DNA from: an uncultured Bacteroidales bacterium
GTDB taxonomy: Bacteria; Bacteroidota; Bacteroidia; Bacteroidales; UBA932
Length of the DNA: 64,000 nucleotides
Direction of reading: 5' to 3'
NCBI GenBank assembly: GCA_900320545.1
Contig: ONSU01000001.1
Coordinates: forward strand, 1-64,000
The translations under genes and the position numbers were made by a program. Below are positions 25,057-33,520 of this stretch, in pieces. A model generated the notes under the pieces. The model saw only the letters and a list, made by a program, of their open reading frames with translations, was not told the DNA's origin and ran no database searches. Within the stretch, counting starts at the first letter, position 1. Each line of letters opens with the position of its first letter.

Positions 25057-26253
25057 TCAGAAGGTGTAACCGATATGGGGTTCGAGGCAGTAGGACCGGT
25101 CGAATTTGTGGGTGCGCATATCGAAGCCGAGGTAGAGGCCGCCGCAGCGGGGAACGTGGTAGCGGAGGCCGATACGCTGGAAGCAGCGGCCGATGTCTTC
25201 GGTGAGCCCCGTCCGCTTGAAGGCGTACACGCCGAACTGGGCGTGGATGGAGAGGCGGTCATAATGGAATTCCTGCGTCAGGAAGACCGAGACGAAGAAC
25301 GGACTGTAGCCCTTGGGGTCGGTTTCTCCGCGAAGGATGAGGTCCGTCTCCCGGTAGCGGTTGGCGGCGTACATCCCTTCGACGCCGATACCGGTGGAGA
25401 ACATCCTGGCATAGCGATATGTCGCCTCTACGCCGACGATCGCCCGGATCCTGGGCGGCACGGTGAGCTTGTCGGTGAGAACGATTTCGCCATTCTCGGC
25501 ACGCTGCGCCTGGGCCTTCCGCTCCGTGTCGCACGCATGCACCGCGACGGCCGTGTAGACATTCCACCGCAGCCCTTTCGGGAAAGCCGGCTTGTCGAGT
25601 CTGACGCGCTTCATATCCGGGACGGGCGACAGGAAATAGCGGATGCCGGCACCCGCCGTCACCTCGTTGACGCCCCAGTTGGGAACGCGGGTCATTCCGT
25701 CGGAATGGTGGATCAGCGTCACGTCCAGGGAGAGCTGCCACTGAGGGTGGAGCATAAACTTCAGTTCCATTCCCCCGCCGAGATAACCCTCGACCGGACT
25801 GCCGATAAACTTATTCAGCGGATTGGAAATGTATTGGAAATACTTGGGTGTGAAAGCAATGCCAACTTCCAGCGCCGGACCGAAGGAGAACCATCCGGCA
25901 CGGACGATGTCGAATTGCATCCGACCGTAAAGGTTGTAGAAATCCCCGAGGCGGGAGGCGTTCCTGAACGAAAGCCCCCCGGTATGGTTCCAGGAGAATC
26001 CGAGCGAGATCGTCGGATAGTTGAAGGCGTTCGCCCACCAGGAACTGTCGGAAGGATGGGTGTGCAGCCCGACGAGGACGCCCGCGCCGCCCGTATCGTA
26101 AGTGCTGAGCAAATCCCGGCACATCCCGTGTCCGTCCAGGATATGGCTGTATCGCCCGCCCGCGAAGACGCTGATATGCTCCTTGTCGAAGCGCTGCGCA
26201 TAAAGCGGGCCCGCGACAAGGAGCAGTATCACGAGAAGGAGATTCCTTCGCAT
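25057..26253 (-). CDS. PagL-like outer-membrane acyloxyacyl hydrolase (lipid A deacylase)
   Basis: This 398-residue secreted β-barrel protein has a signal peptide (MRRNLLLVILLLVAGPLYAQ). The middle carries LDVTLIHHSDGMTRVPNWGVN (about 196-216), matching the PagL active-site block in which His and Ser of an H-x-S motif act with a downstream Asn/Glu. β-strands alternate throughout, and the N-terminal half is longer than in the small proteobacterial PagL (about 170 residues). A C-terminal aromatic ending (PHIGYTF) fits an outer-membrane barrel. It would remove an acyl chain from lipid A. It follows the Ig-domain lipoprotein by 20 bp. Confidence 0.75.
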   Translation of the reverse strand: MRRNLLLVILLLVAGPLYAQRFDKEHISVFAGGRYSHILDGHGMCRDLLSTYDTGGAGVLVGLHTHPSDSSWWANAFNYPTISLGFSWNHTGGLSFRNASRLGDFYNLYGRMQFDIVRAGWFSFGPALEVGIAFTPKYFQYISNPLNKFIGSPVEGYLGGGMELKFMLHPQWQLSLDVTLIHHSDGMTRVPNWGVNEVTAGAGIRYFLSPVPDMKRVRLDKPAFPKGLRWNVYTAVAVHACDTERKAQAQRAENGEIVLTDKLTVPPRIRAIVGVEATYRYARMFSTGIGVEGMYAANRYRETDLILRGETDPKGYSPFFVSVFLTQEFHYDRLSIHAQFGVYAFKRTGLTEDIGRCFQRIGLRYHVPRCGGLYLGFDMRTHKFDRSYCLEPHIGYTF

Positions 26254-26273
26254 ACGCCCGGGATGACAAAGGA

Positions 26274-28535
26274 CTAGAAGTACCGGATCGGCAGCACGAA
26301 GGCCTTCTGGGAATTATTTTTGTGAGGGACGTTCTTCGAGATCGACAGATTCGCGTTGTTACCCTCTTCCCAGAGGATGGCCTGGCAGGCCTTGTTCTTG
26401 CCGGTCTCGTTGGCAAGCCACCATTTCCAGTTATAAGAATTGACCCAGACATTCCCGCCGTTGAAGTAGGCCGTGCAGTGCCGGATCATATTGAACCGCT
26501 CGGTAAGATCGGGAGTTCCCGTTCCATTGATGACAAAATCCTGCGTATCGGCCCCCTCCCGGTTCATCACCCGGCCGCAGAAAATCGAAGTGATGTCCGC
26601 GATGGTCGGCATCAGCCAGGTGGTCATATACATCCCGGGAACATTGCCTACATACGGTTCACTGGCTGAGAGTTTGCCTCCGTCATACGAAAAATTGGTA
26701 CAGAAGGAATACTTCTTGTCCTCCATACTGCCGCTTTCATTCTTGCTGGGCTCCTTGGTGTACGTATCGATGAAATAATTGAAAGGAATGATTTCATAAC
26801 TCGCCCCGCGTCCGGCATTGCAATAGACGTGGCAGCAGGTATTCATTCCGGCCGAATGCTTGAGAGAGGTACTCCGCAGCAGGTTCTTCCGGTCGTTCGA
26901 ATTGAGCCAGGAAGGGAGGTTGGAAGAGTCGAGGATAAAGTTATTGTCGCTGCCGTCGGTGTAATAATATTCTCCCGACGGCTCGTCCTTCCGGGTCAGA
27001 TAGTCGATATTCACGGGAATGGCGATTCCGTGAACCGCATTACCCTTGGCATCCTTCACCCCCGTGGAAGGACGGAGGGCGTTCCAGAAAGGATCTTCCG
27101 TCGTGTGCTCGTCCCCGAGGTAAACGATGAGGCAGCTGATTTCCCCGGGCTCTCCGACGGTCTGCGAATCGAAGATGCCGTTGCCGCGGTAGCCGCCGTC
27201 GTAAACATCGCCATTTTTCCTGAGACCGTCACCCGGTTTGATGGAATAGGGGTCGTAGAGGGTGGTCTTGAAGGTAAACTCCTTCTGAAGGCCGTTCACC
27301 GCCCGGAGCTTGATGCGGCTCGTATAGGTCTTCCTGGAGGTCGAGGTCGCGGCGTTCGCGGGAATGGTGACGGTCAGCGTACGGTCGCTTATCGAAGCCG
27401 TAGTGGGATGGACGCCGTCGTCCGAATCGGTACTGACGATCGTCACTGACTGCGGAGCCAGTCCTTCCTTGCCATCGCTGTCCAGAACGGTCACCGTGAA
27501 TTTTTGCGTCGTCCCCACCCCGATGCACTCGGTCTTCCGGATCGAAGAACTCGGCACGTAAACGCTGCATTCACTCCGGATCGGGGACAGGCTGATGTCG
27601 GCAGGGGCGTTCGCCGTATTAAAAGTAAACAGGGCGAATACCGAAGGATCGGCCTTGGAGGACACCTTTACCTTCATATCGGAATAACTATTCGCGGTTG
27701 TCCTGACCCTGCAGGTGGTTCCGTTGACCGGCTCGATATTATAATAGTTCTTGTAATTGTCATTGCCCCAGCCATATATGGAAAACTCCAGCTCGTCTTC
27801 GGCACCGGCCGGCTCACCCCCGGCGGTAATCAGAAAAGAATCGTTCGTAAAGAAAGTATACTTCTGCGTCGAGGCGTCATAATGGCTGTCGGAGGTGTTC
27901 GGAGAGGTGATGGTGACCTTGGTGTAGGGCTGCACCACCTTGACCGTGGCGACCGCCTCGTGTCCGCCGTCCTCCGTCTTGACGGTGATAAGGGCGATTC
28001 CGTCCGCGATTCCCTTCACTTTGCCGCCGGCGGTGACCGTCGCGACCGAGGGCTTGTCCGAACTCCAGGTCACATTGTGATTGGTGGCGTCGGAGGGGAT
28101 GAGACTGAACGAGAGCTGTTTCTCGCCTCCGGTGCGGAGTGTCAGGTTATCGGGAGTGACCGTCACGCCCGTGACGTGCTTGACCTCATTGACGACTTTA
28201 ACGAGACACGTGGCTGTCTTGCCACCGCTCTGCGTCTTGACCGTAATGGTGGCCTCGCCCGTCCGGCTGCTGCTGGCCGTCACCTTGCCATCGGAGTCGA
28301 CCGTCGCTACAGAGGTGTTGTTGCTGCTCCACTCGACGCCCTTCTTGGTCGCGTTGGCCGGCTCGACCGTGGCGTGAAGGGTGAAACTGTCTCCTTTAAC
28401 GAGGGAAATCTCGTCCTGATCGAGCGTAACGCCGGTCACGACGACGAAATCGCTGTCCGTCTTGATCTTTTTGCAGGAAGAAACGGCGAGAAGCCCCGCG
28501 AGGGCCGCTACGCAAAGTATGAGAATCTTTTTCAT
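26274..28535 (-). CDS. Surface lipoprotein with two bacterial Ig-like (Big_2) domains
   Basis: This 753-residue protein starts at 28535, which gives a lipoprotein signal ending in AVSSC (Cys21). Two Big_2 domains follow, about 32-113 and 118-200, each with WSSNNTSVATVDSDGKVTA-type cores (second: WSSDKPSVATVTAGGKVKG). The remainder (about 205-753) is β-rich and lacks a recognised motif. The C-terminal region contains Trp/Asn-rich segments (WVNSYNWKWWLANETGKNKA) and ends IRYF. It is probably surface-exposed and adhesive or glycan-binding. A -7 TATATTTG lies 4 nt before the ATG. Three 52-bp tandem repeats lie upstream. Confidence 0.78.
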   Translation of the reverse strand: MKKILILCVAALAGLLAVSSCKKIKTDSDFVVVTGVTLDQDEISLVKGDSFTLHATVEPANATKKGVEWSSNNTSVATVDSDGKVTASSSRTGEATITVKTQSGGKTATCLVKVVNEVKHVTGVTVTPDNLTLRTGGEKQLSFSLIPSDATNHNVTWSSDKPSVATVTAGGKVKGIADGIALITVKTEDGGHEAVATVKVVQPYTKVTITSPNTSDSHYDASTQKYTFFTNDSFLITAGGEPAGAEDELEFSIYGWGNDNYKNYYNIEPVNGTTCRVRTTANSYSDMKVKVSSKADPSVFALFTFNTANAPADISLSPIRSECSVYVPSSSIRKTECIGVGTTQKFTVTVLDSDGKEGLAPQSVTIVSTDSDDGVHPTTASISDRTLTVTIPANAATSTSRKTYTSRIKLRAVNGLQKEFTFKTTLYDPYSIKPGDGLRKNGDVYDGGYRGNGIFDSQTVGEPGEISCLIVYLGDEHTTEDPFWNALRPSTGVKDAKGNAVHGIAIPVNIDYLTRKDEPSGEYYYTDGSDNNFILDSSNLPSWLNSNDRKNLLRSTSLKHSAGMNTCCHVYCNAGRGASYEIIPFNYFIDTYTKEPSKNESGSMEDKKYSFCTNFSYDGGKLSASEPYVGNVPGMYMTTWLMPTIADITSIFCGRVMNREGADTQDFVINGTGTPDLTERFNMIRHCTAYFNGGNVWVNSYNWKWWLANETGKNKACQAILWEEGNNANLSISKNVPHKNNSQKAFVLPIRYF

Positions 28536-28539
28536 ACTG

Positions 28540-28547
28540 CAAATATA
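28540..28547 (-). promoter_or_regulatory. -7 element directly before the Ig-domain lipoprotein start
   Basis: TATATTTG at 28547-28540 is followed by CAGT and ATG. The transcript would be leaderless or nearly so; no good -33 was seen. Confidence 0.4.
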
Positions 28548-28601
28548 ATAAGATTTCTCCATTTCGCATAGATTCCTGCAGCTCCTCGGCTCTGCGGCCA
28601 A

Positions 28602-28745
28602 GGATCCGGGCGAAAAGTGGCCAAAACGTGCGGATCCTCTGTTTGCGAGCATAGGATCCGGGCGAAAAGTAGCCAAAACGTGCGGAACCTCCGTTTGCGG
28701 ATATAGGATCCGGGCGGAAAGCCGGCGAAAGGTGCGGAACCTATG
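28602..28745. repeat. Three tandem copies of a 52-bp repeat
   Basis: Units begin with GGATCCGGGCG at 28602, 28654 and 28706 (constant period 52). Copies 1 and 2 are nearly identical; copy 3 is more diverged and truncated by the end of the ROK gene. Each unit contains an inverted pair, GGATCCG/CGGATCC in copy 1 (28602-28608 and 28631-28637). It lies between the ROK kinase stop and the Ig-lipoprotein promoter. A degenerate single copy is at 47782-47818. Confidence 0.85.
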
Positions 28746-29600
28746 TCAGAACGCGGCGCCCTGGAGGGCGGCCTGCTCGAAGTCTTCGGCAACCCTGAGC
28801 AAGATGCCTTCGAGGAGCGGCTCGGCGGCGGGGCGCATCAGGTCGAAGGACTTGGCGATCTGACCGCCGAACCAGACGGTCGAGATGCCGAGTTCGCGCA
28901 GGAGCGGACCGGCGCCTTCAGCAAAGGCGCGGCCGGCCGCGAGGAAGGCCTCTGCAGCCTTAGGCTCCCCTGCCCGTGCCCGCTCGGACATCTCGCGGAC
29001 ATCGCCTTCAAGCGGCTTGCCGTAGTACCGAAGAAGGGCCCGGCGGGAGACATAGTCTTCCAGCACGCCGTCCTTATAGGGCCTATTATAGAGCGAAACG
29101 GCTGGCGAAAGATTCTCGTTCATCTGGATCTCGCCGTCGATGGCGTAACTGAAGCCGAGGCCCGTCCCGAGGGTCACGAGGGCGACGCGGCCCTGCTGGA
29201 GTTCAGGATGCATCCGGAGGAGACCTTGGAGAGGGGCGTTGACGTCGTGGATGAAATGGAAGGAGATACACTCGGCACTCCGTGCCTCGGTATGACATAA
29301 AGCACCAGCCTCGGCATGACAGTCGCCGAGGGCCGGGCCGAGCACCAGGTCGGCGAAGCGCTCGCCATAGACGGCGGCGAACTTGTGCTTCATCAGGAAA
29401 ATGCCTTCCCGGTAGTCGAAGGGGCCGGGGATGCAGACACCGACCGACTCCAGCCCTTCCAGGGGCCCCACCGCCTCCCGGAGGGCGGCCGCGATGGCTT
29501 CGCGGCTGCCGTCCGAGTCGATGGGGACCTTGCGGCCGTCGGAGCACTTTACGAAAGTGCCGCCGACATCAAGGGATATTTTACGCGGGGTCGTTTTCAT
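28746..29600 (-). CDS. ROK family sugar kinase (degenerate zinc motif) with repeat-derived insertion
   Basis: This 284-residue member of the ROK/hexokinase-actin fold has phosphate-1 ISLDVGGTFVKCSDG (about 8-22) and phosphate-2 ALVTLGTGLGFSYAIDG (about 140-156). The usual ROK zinc signature CxCGxxGCxE is absent; EDYVSRRALLRYYG occupies that region. Residues about 93-108 (HAEAGALCHTEARSAEC) look like translated dispersed repeat and precede the conserved FIHDVNAPLQG, which corresponds to the ROK substrate Asp. The start at 29600 overlaps the isomerase gene by 20 bp. It probably phosphorylates a sugar in the cytoplasm; which sugar is unknown. Confidence 0.82.
   Translation of the reverse strand: MKTTPRKISLDVGGTFVKCSDGRKVPIDSDGSREAIAAALREAVGPLEGLESVGVCIPGPFDYREGIFLMKHKFAAVYGERFADLVLGPALGDCHAEAGALCHTEARSAECISFHFIHDVNAPLQGLLRMHPELQQGRVALVTLGTGLGFSYAIDGEIQMNENLSPAVSLYNRPYKDGVLEDYVSRRALLRYYGKPLEGDVREMSERARAGEPKAAEAFLAAGRAFAEGAGPLLRELGISTVWFGGQIAKSFDLMRPAAEPLLEGILLRVAEDFEQAALQGAAF
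29281..29327. repeat. Two 24-bp-spaced CCTCGG(T/C)ATGACA repeats inside the ROK gene
   Basis: CCTCGGTATGACA at 29285-29297 and CCTCGGCATGACA at 29309-29321. They encode the in-frame CHTEAR/CHAEA segment of the kinase, a type of dispersed sequence common in Bacteroidales genomes. Confidence 0.5.
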
Positions 29601-31452
29601 AGCCGTCACGCAGACAGGTCTTATGGACACGGATCGGCTCCTTGCCCAGGTTTTCGATAACGTATTTGCCCATATCGGCCGGGACGCAGGCGATCTCCAT
29701 GAAATCGAGATCGAAATACCGCTCCGGATGCTCCACGCTGCGGATGCGGATATGATCGCCGTCCACAAGGGTCAGCACGTGGAATTTCTCGCCCCTGGTG
29801 TCCTGCTCGCACTGCTTTTCGAACTCGAGGCGACGGAGGGAGAAATACACCTGCGGATTCTCGCCGAGGATGTATTCTTCCCAGCCCTCTCCGGAAGCGG
29901 CCAGGCGCGGCTGCTGGACGATATAATCCTTGCTGGAGGGGTCGTGGATCACGCTGTAGCGGCGCTCCTGGTTGACGTTGAGCTCGCCCAGATGCGTGTG
30001 GATCGGGCGCTGCTTGCCGTCGAAGTCGAGCCGCAGATAGTCGTACATCTTATAGGTGTAGGAGCCGATCGTGAGCGAGCCGATTTCGAGGATGACCTGG
30101 TTGCGGCCGCTGGAATGGATGGTCCCGGCGGGGAGCATCACCTGGAGGCCCGGCTTCGACTCCTCGTAGCTCACATACTTCATATAGTCGCAGGGGTCGT
30201 GCTGCGTGTCGGCCGCCTCGATCTCCTTGAAGAACTGCGGGATGTCGGCATCGTCGCGGAAGCCGATGAAAGTCTTGGCCTCATGGCCGGTAATCACCAC
30301 ATAATAGCTCTCGTCCTGCCGGCCGAATTCGTTGTAGTTCTCGATGTTGAATTTGCCGCCGCTGTGGCACTGGATCGACATATTGCCGGTGCTGTGGTAG
30401 CTGTCGTCCCAGTTGAAGCGGATGGGGAAATAACCCTTGTACTTCCTGACACACTTCTCGCCCATCAGGTTGACGCCCTCCTTGTGGACGAAGGAGCAAT
30501 AGTTGATGTCGAGTTTCTCGCTTCCCGCCTCGACGAGGACGCTCACCTCCATCGGGATGAAGTCGAAGACCCAGGCGGCGTTGCGCATCTTCTCCGGCAG
30601 GTGACGGCGCTCTTTCATATAACTGCCGCCCCAGACGCCTTCCAGATAGCAGGGTTTCGCCCGGAACGGATATTTCACGAGCTGGGCGCAGATGTCGGCG
30701 AAGGCCTCGAAAGGCATCATCTGGAGATTCGCCCGGTCGTTGTCGAGGAAGAACCAGTCGATCTCGCCGGAGGCGAACAGGGCCTTGCGGAGCTGGACGG
30801 CATTCTCGAAGTCGCAGTAGTAGCAGCGACGGATGGTGCGGTTGATGATGCCGGTGTGCTTCTTGCCGAGGTTGGCGTATTCCCCGGCCCGGATACGGAG
30901 CATCGAATTCATCGGGGTGATATCGAACCAGCACTTCACGTCGTAGAGGCCGCGGAAATCCTTCATCAGGGAGCCGTAGCCGTACACTGCCACGATCTTG
31001 CCGGGGGCCTTCTTCACGGGAAGATCCTTCATGAACTGCGCGGCCTTCTCCGGATCGACAAGCCCCTCGTAGCCGCCATGATATACCTTGCCGTAGAGCA
31101 GAGTCGGGTCAATCTTCGTGTCCCAGATGAGAAGCGGATCGATGATGGCGTCGATCGCCTTGCCGTCCTTGAGTGTCGCGGCGTTGCAGTCGACCGTCTC
31201 GAAAGAGAGGCCCAGCAGGTCGCATTCGCGGGCCATCAGACTGATGACAAGGTCCCACTTCGTCGTGGTGTAGCCGTCAAAGGCCACGATGACGCCCTCG
31301 CTGCGAGCCTTCTCCGCCAGGGTGGAGACAAACTTCCTGACCACATTGGGCGTGCCGCCCGCGACGATGGATTCAACCGTCTTCTTAGAAAGTTCCGGCC
31401 TGTTCACGGGCTTGGGATCGTGAAAGGGGAACGGATTGTACATGAAACTCAT
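29581..31452 (-). CDS. Class I mannose-6-phosphate isomerase-like protein with a long N-terminal domain
   Basis: This 623-residue protein is about twice the length of a minimal phosphomannose isomerase. The C-terminal half (about 280-560) has cupin features. These include metal-site-like ALPAGTIHSSG-type segment (MLPAGTIHSSGRNQVILEIG, about 451-470) and HTHLGELNVN (about 503-512). The N-terminal part (about 40-230) has a nucleotide-kinase-like layout with AFDGYTTTKWDLVIS (about 57-71) and GKIVAVYGYGSLMKDF (about 151-166), but no clean Walker A. It would interconvert a hexose phosphate and pairs with the ROK kinase. Which step the N-terminal domain performs is unknown. Confidence 0.75.
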   Translation of the reverse strand: MSFMYNPFPFHDPKPVNRPELSKKTVESIVAGGTPNVVRKFVSTLAEKARSEGVIVAFDGYTTTKWDLVISLMARECDLLGLSFETVDCNAATLKDGKAIDAIIDPLLIWDTKIDPTLLYGKVYHGGYEGLVDPEKAAQFMKDLPVKKAPGKIVAVYGYGSLMKDFRGLYDVKCWFDITPMNSMLRIRAGEYANLGKKHTGIINRTIRRCYYCDFENAVQLRKALFASGEIDWFFLDNDRANLQMMPFEAFADICAQLVKYPFRAKPCYLEGVWGGSYMKERRHLPEKMRNAAWVFDFIPMEVSVLVEAGSEKLDINYCSFVHKEGVNLMGEKCVRKYKGYFPIRFNWDDSYHSTGNMSIQCHSGGKFNIENYNEFGRQDESYYVVITGHEAKTFIGFRDDADIPQFFKEIEAADTQHDPCDYMKYVSYEESKPGLQVMLPAGTIHSSGRNQVILEIGSLTIGSYTYKMYDYLRLDFDGKQRPIHTHLGELNVNQERRYSVIHDPSSKDYIVQQPRLAASGEGWEEYILGENPQVYFSLRRLEFEKQCEQDTRGEKFHVLTLVDGDHIRIRSVEHPERYFDLDFMEIACVPADMGKYVIENLGKEPIRVHKTCLRDGYENDPA

Positions 31453-31464
31453 ATTTTCTAAATT

Positions 31465-32379
31465 TTATTTTATTTCAAAATCGACATACACCGGGAAGTG
31501 GTCGGAGGCGAAAAAGCCGCCGTAGCGGGCGTCATTGCAGACGTAACGGAGCGGTGTAACGCCTTTTCCACGGTAGTAGATGAAATCGATGCGGTTGTGG
31601 TTGGCGGCCGGATCGACCAGATTCCAGCCGTTGAAGGTCACTTCCGGGCCGGTCCGGAGTTCGGGCTTGTCATCAAAGAAGTGATAGGAATCCGTCCAGT
31701 GTGAGCGATACACCGCCGAGGCGTCATGATGCTCGGTCGTATTCAGATCCCCGACGAAGAAGGAAGGCCAGCCCTTGGGATTGTACTTCTTCTCCATTTC
31801 AACGATAATATGGGCCGCCTCATTGTGCTGCTGCTTGTTGAGCGGCGCATGCGTCACCATCATCAGGTATTTGCGGCCGTTGGTACGGTCCTTCAGAACG
31901 ACGCAGAAGGCACCTCGGATGAATTTGTTCTTGCCTTTGGGGCCGGTGTCGTTGACCTGCTTCTTTTCCGGCGGATCGGAGAGCCAGAAATGATGGGGCT
32001 TCCCGATCAGTTTGAAACGGTCTTTCCGCCAGAGGACGCCGTGCGCCTTGGTGCCGTGTCCGTCTTCGGCATAGGGACCGAAGAAGAAACTATCGTATTC
32101 CACGCCCCGCTCCGCGAGCATCCGCGGAACGCTCTCCTGCTCGGCGGAATCCACCTCCTGGAGACCGCAGATATCGAATTCGTTGTCCAGAATAGACTGG
32201 ATCAGGCGGGGTTCGCGCTTCTGCCAGTTGTTGTCGGGGCTCTCCTTATCCAACTTGGCACGACGCAGGTTATACGATCCGACCCGGACCTGGACGGGCT
32301 TTTTCGCGAAGCCGTCGGGGGTGACACCCAGAAGCAGGGCTGCCGCAACACAAACCGTCATCAAAAAAAATCTTTTCAT
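31465..32379 (-). CDS. Secreted endonuclease/exonuclease/phosphatase (EEP) family phosphodiesterase
   Basis: This 304-residue protein has a signal peptide (MKRFFLMTVCVAAALLLGV). It also has the EEP motifs: metal-binding GLQEVDSAE (Glu about 83), catalytic FFVGDLNTTEHH, RIDFIYYRG and the C-terminal SDHFPVYVDF. The start at 32379 is preferred over an ORF start 33 bp upstream because it gives a clean signal and lies after the promoter. EEP proteins cleave phosphodiester or phosphomonoester bonds in nucleic acids or lipids; secreted Bacteroidales ones often sit in glycan loci. It is first in a unit with the isomerase-like and ROK genes. Confidence 0.85.
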   Translation of the reverse strand: MKRFFLMTVCVAAALLLGVTPDGFAKKPVQVRVGSYNLRRAKLDKESPDNNWQKREPRLIQSILDNEFDICGLQEVDSAEQESVPRMLAERGVEYDSFFFGPYAEDGHGTKAHGVLWRKDRFKLIGKPHHFWLSDPPEKKQVNDTGPKGKNKFIRGAFCVVLKDRTNGRKYLMMVTHAPLNKQQHNEAAHIIVEMEKKYNPKGWPSFFVGDLNTTEHHDASAVYRSHWTDSYHFFDDKPELRTGPEVTFNGWNLVDPAANHNRIDFIYYRGKGVTPLRYVCNDARYGGFFASDHFPVYVDFEIK

Positions 32380-32390
32380 CTCATAAAACA

Positions 32391-32440
32391 ACTGTGGTAC
32401 ACTGTGGTGCAAATATACGAATAATTTTGCCTATATGCAA
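32391..32440 (-). promoter_or_regulatory. Promoter plus tandem ACTGTGGTRC operator before the EEP/isomerase/ROK unit
   Basis: Leftward -33 TTG 32440-32438, 20-bp spacer, -7 TATATTTG 32417-32410. The plus-strand tandem 10-mers ACTGTGGTAC (32391-32400) and ACTGTGGTGC (32401-32410) fall over the expected transcription start. The same pair is found at 39646-39665. Confidence 0.65.
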
Positions 32441-32442
32441 CA

Positions 32443-32475
32443 ATAAAGAAAAGATTCCGGGACAGTCCGGAATGA
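32443..32475 (-). terminator. Terminator of the esterase gene made from a hairpin repeat (copy 3)
   Basis: Read leftward, ATTCCGG/CCGGAAT (within 32454-32474) is followed by CTTTTCTTT. It belongs to the dispersed GTCATTCCGG family and lies 33 bp after the esterase stop. Confidence 0.6.
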
Positions 32476-32507
32476 TAAATAATGCAAGACCTTAATGAAG
32501 GAATGGA

Positions 32508-33392
32508 CTAACGGAGATATTGGCTGAAGAAATTCCAGATTTCCCGGCAGGTATCCAGATCATTCATCGCCCAGGAATGCTTGCCGTCCACGACCTCGTA
32601 GAGCCGGACTTCGCAGGACGGGCCGCCTTTCCAGGCCGGGAGGCCACCGGAATAGCGGTGAAGGATTACATGGCGGGCGTCGGGACCCTTGAGCGGAAGT
32701 TCCGTCCGCTCGTAGGCCGGGCAGCGGTCGAGGGTGACAACGGCATCGACGGCGGAAGGAACGCTCAGGTATGCGCCCCAGCCGTACTGTCCGGCGGGAT
32801 CGCCCTCCCAGCGGGAGGTCTTGTCCGCCGTGCCGTGAATCTCCAGGAAGGGGACGGGACGCCGGGGCATCCGACCGTCATAGATCCATTTCATCGTAAG
32901 GCCGGCTACCGAGGCAAGGGCCGTGAAGGTCTTATCACCCGACCAGGCCAGCAAGTAGCACATCTCTCCCCCGTTCGACATTCCCGTCAGGAAGGTATTT
33001 TCCTTGCTGAAACCGTATTTGCGCTGGAGCAGTTTCGCGAGGTAAGTCACCAGCGCACAGTCATCATCTTTCAAGTCCGCCTGCGCCGGATAGCCCACAT
33101 TCCAGCCTGTCTTGCCGACGGAATTCTTCCGTCCCTGCGGATAGCACACGGCGAATCCCTCCTCGCGGGCCACTTCCAGCATCTCGGGCCGGTACCCTTC
33201 CGCCTTCCCGCCATATCCATGCAGGACCATCACCAGCGGCATTCCCGCAGGCGCATTCTCCGGAATATAAAGCTGATAAGAGCGCTCCCTCCCACCATAA
33301 CGGAAAAATTCCTGCACGCACTTCGGCTGCGCCGCGGCCGGGATGCACAGAAGCAGCATCCAAACTGCCAGAAGAGATATCAAACGCTTCAT
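32508..33392 (-). CDS. Secreted esterase of the LpqC/feruloyl-esterase (PHB depolymerase-like) family
   Basis: This 294-residue α/β-hydrolase has a signal peptide (MKRLISLLAVWMLLLCIPAAA). The start at 33392 is favoured over ATG at 33398 because AAGGA lies 7-8 nt upstream. Family blocks: FFRYGGRERSYQLYIPE, VMVLHGYGGKAEGY (oxyanion region), nucleophile TGMSNGGEMCYLLAW, and catalytic His in VVDGKHSWAMND near the C-terminus. The length and layout match secreted polysaccharide-acyl esterases such as feruloyl or acetylxylan esterases. It shares an intergenic region with the divergent AAA ATPase. Confidence 0.85.
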   Translation of the reverse strand: MKRLISLLAVWMLLLCIPAAAQPKCVQEFFRYGGRERSYQLYIPENAPAGMPLVMVLHGYGGKAEGYRPEMLEVAREEGFAVCYPQGRKNSVGKTGWNVGYPAQADLKDDDCALVTYLAKLLQRKYGFSKENTFLTGMSNGGEMCYLLAWSGDKTFTALASVAGLTMKWIYDGRMPRRPVPFLEIHGTADKTSRWEGDPAGQYGWGAYLSVPSAVDAVVTLDRCPAYERTELPLKGPDARHVILHRYSGGLPAWKGGPSCEVRLYEVVDGKHSWAMNDLDTCREIWNFFSQYLR

Positions 33393-33413
33393 TGTCATAC
33401 TTCCTTTGAAATG

Positions 33414-33504
33414 TAAAGATACAAAACACGGATCGAAAAACAAAAACAATTCAATTTTATTGAATTTACAATTATTGAACTTTCAATAAAAATATATATC
33501 TTTG
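33414..33504. promoter_or_regulatory. Divergent promoters with two TTCAAT/ATTGAA palindromes
   Basis: For the esterase (leftward): TTTG 33444-33441, 19 bp, TATCTTTA 33421-33414. For the ATPase (rightward): TTG 33475-33477, 19 bp, TATCTTTG 33497-33504. Two dyads use the same half-site: TTCAAT-TTT-ATTGAA (33450-33464), just upstream of the esterase -33, and TTATTGAA-CT-TTCAATAA (33472-33489), overlapping the ATPase -33 and spacer. They look like operators of one regulator. Confidence 0.6.
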
Positions 33505-33520
33505 CAAAAAAGTGAATACC

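Noticed and set aside
25035..25262. A 76-residue Ser/Ala/Thr-rich N-terminus for the two-helix protein
   Set aside because: Low-complexity shadow of the PagL-like gene; the natural start follows at 25034.
28602..28745. CRISPR array
   Set aside because: Three contiguous 52-bp units without variable spacers and no cas genes; a simple tandem repeat.
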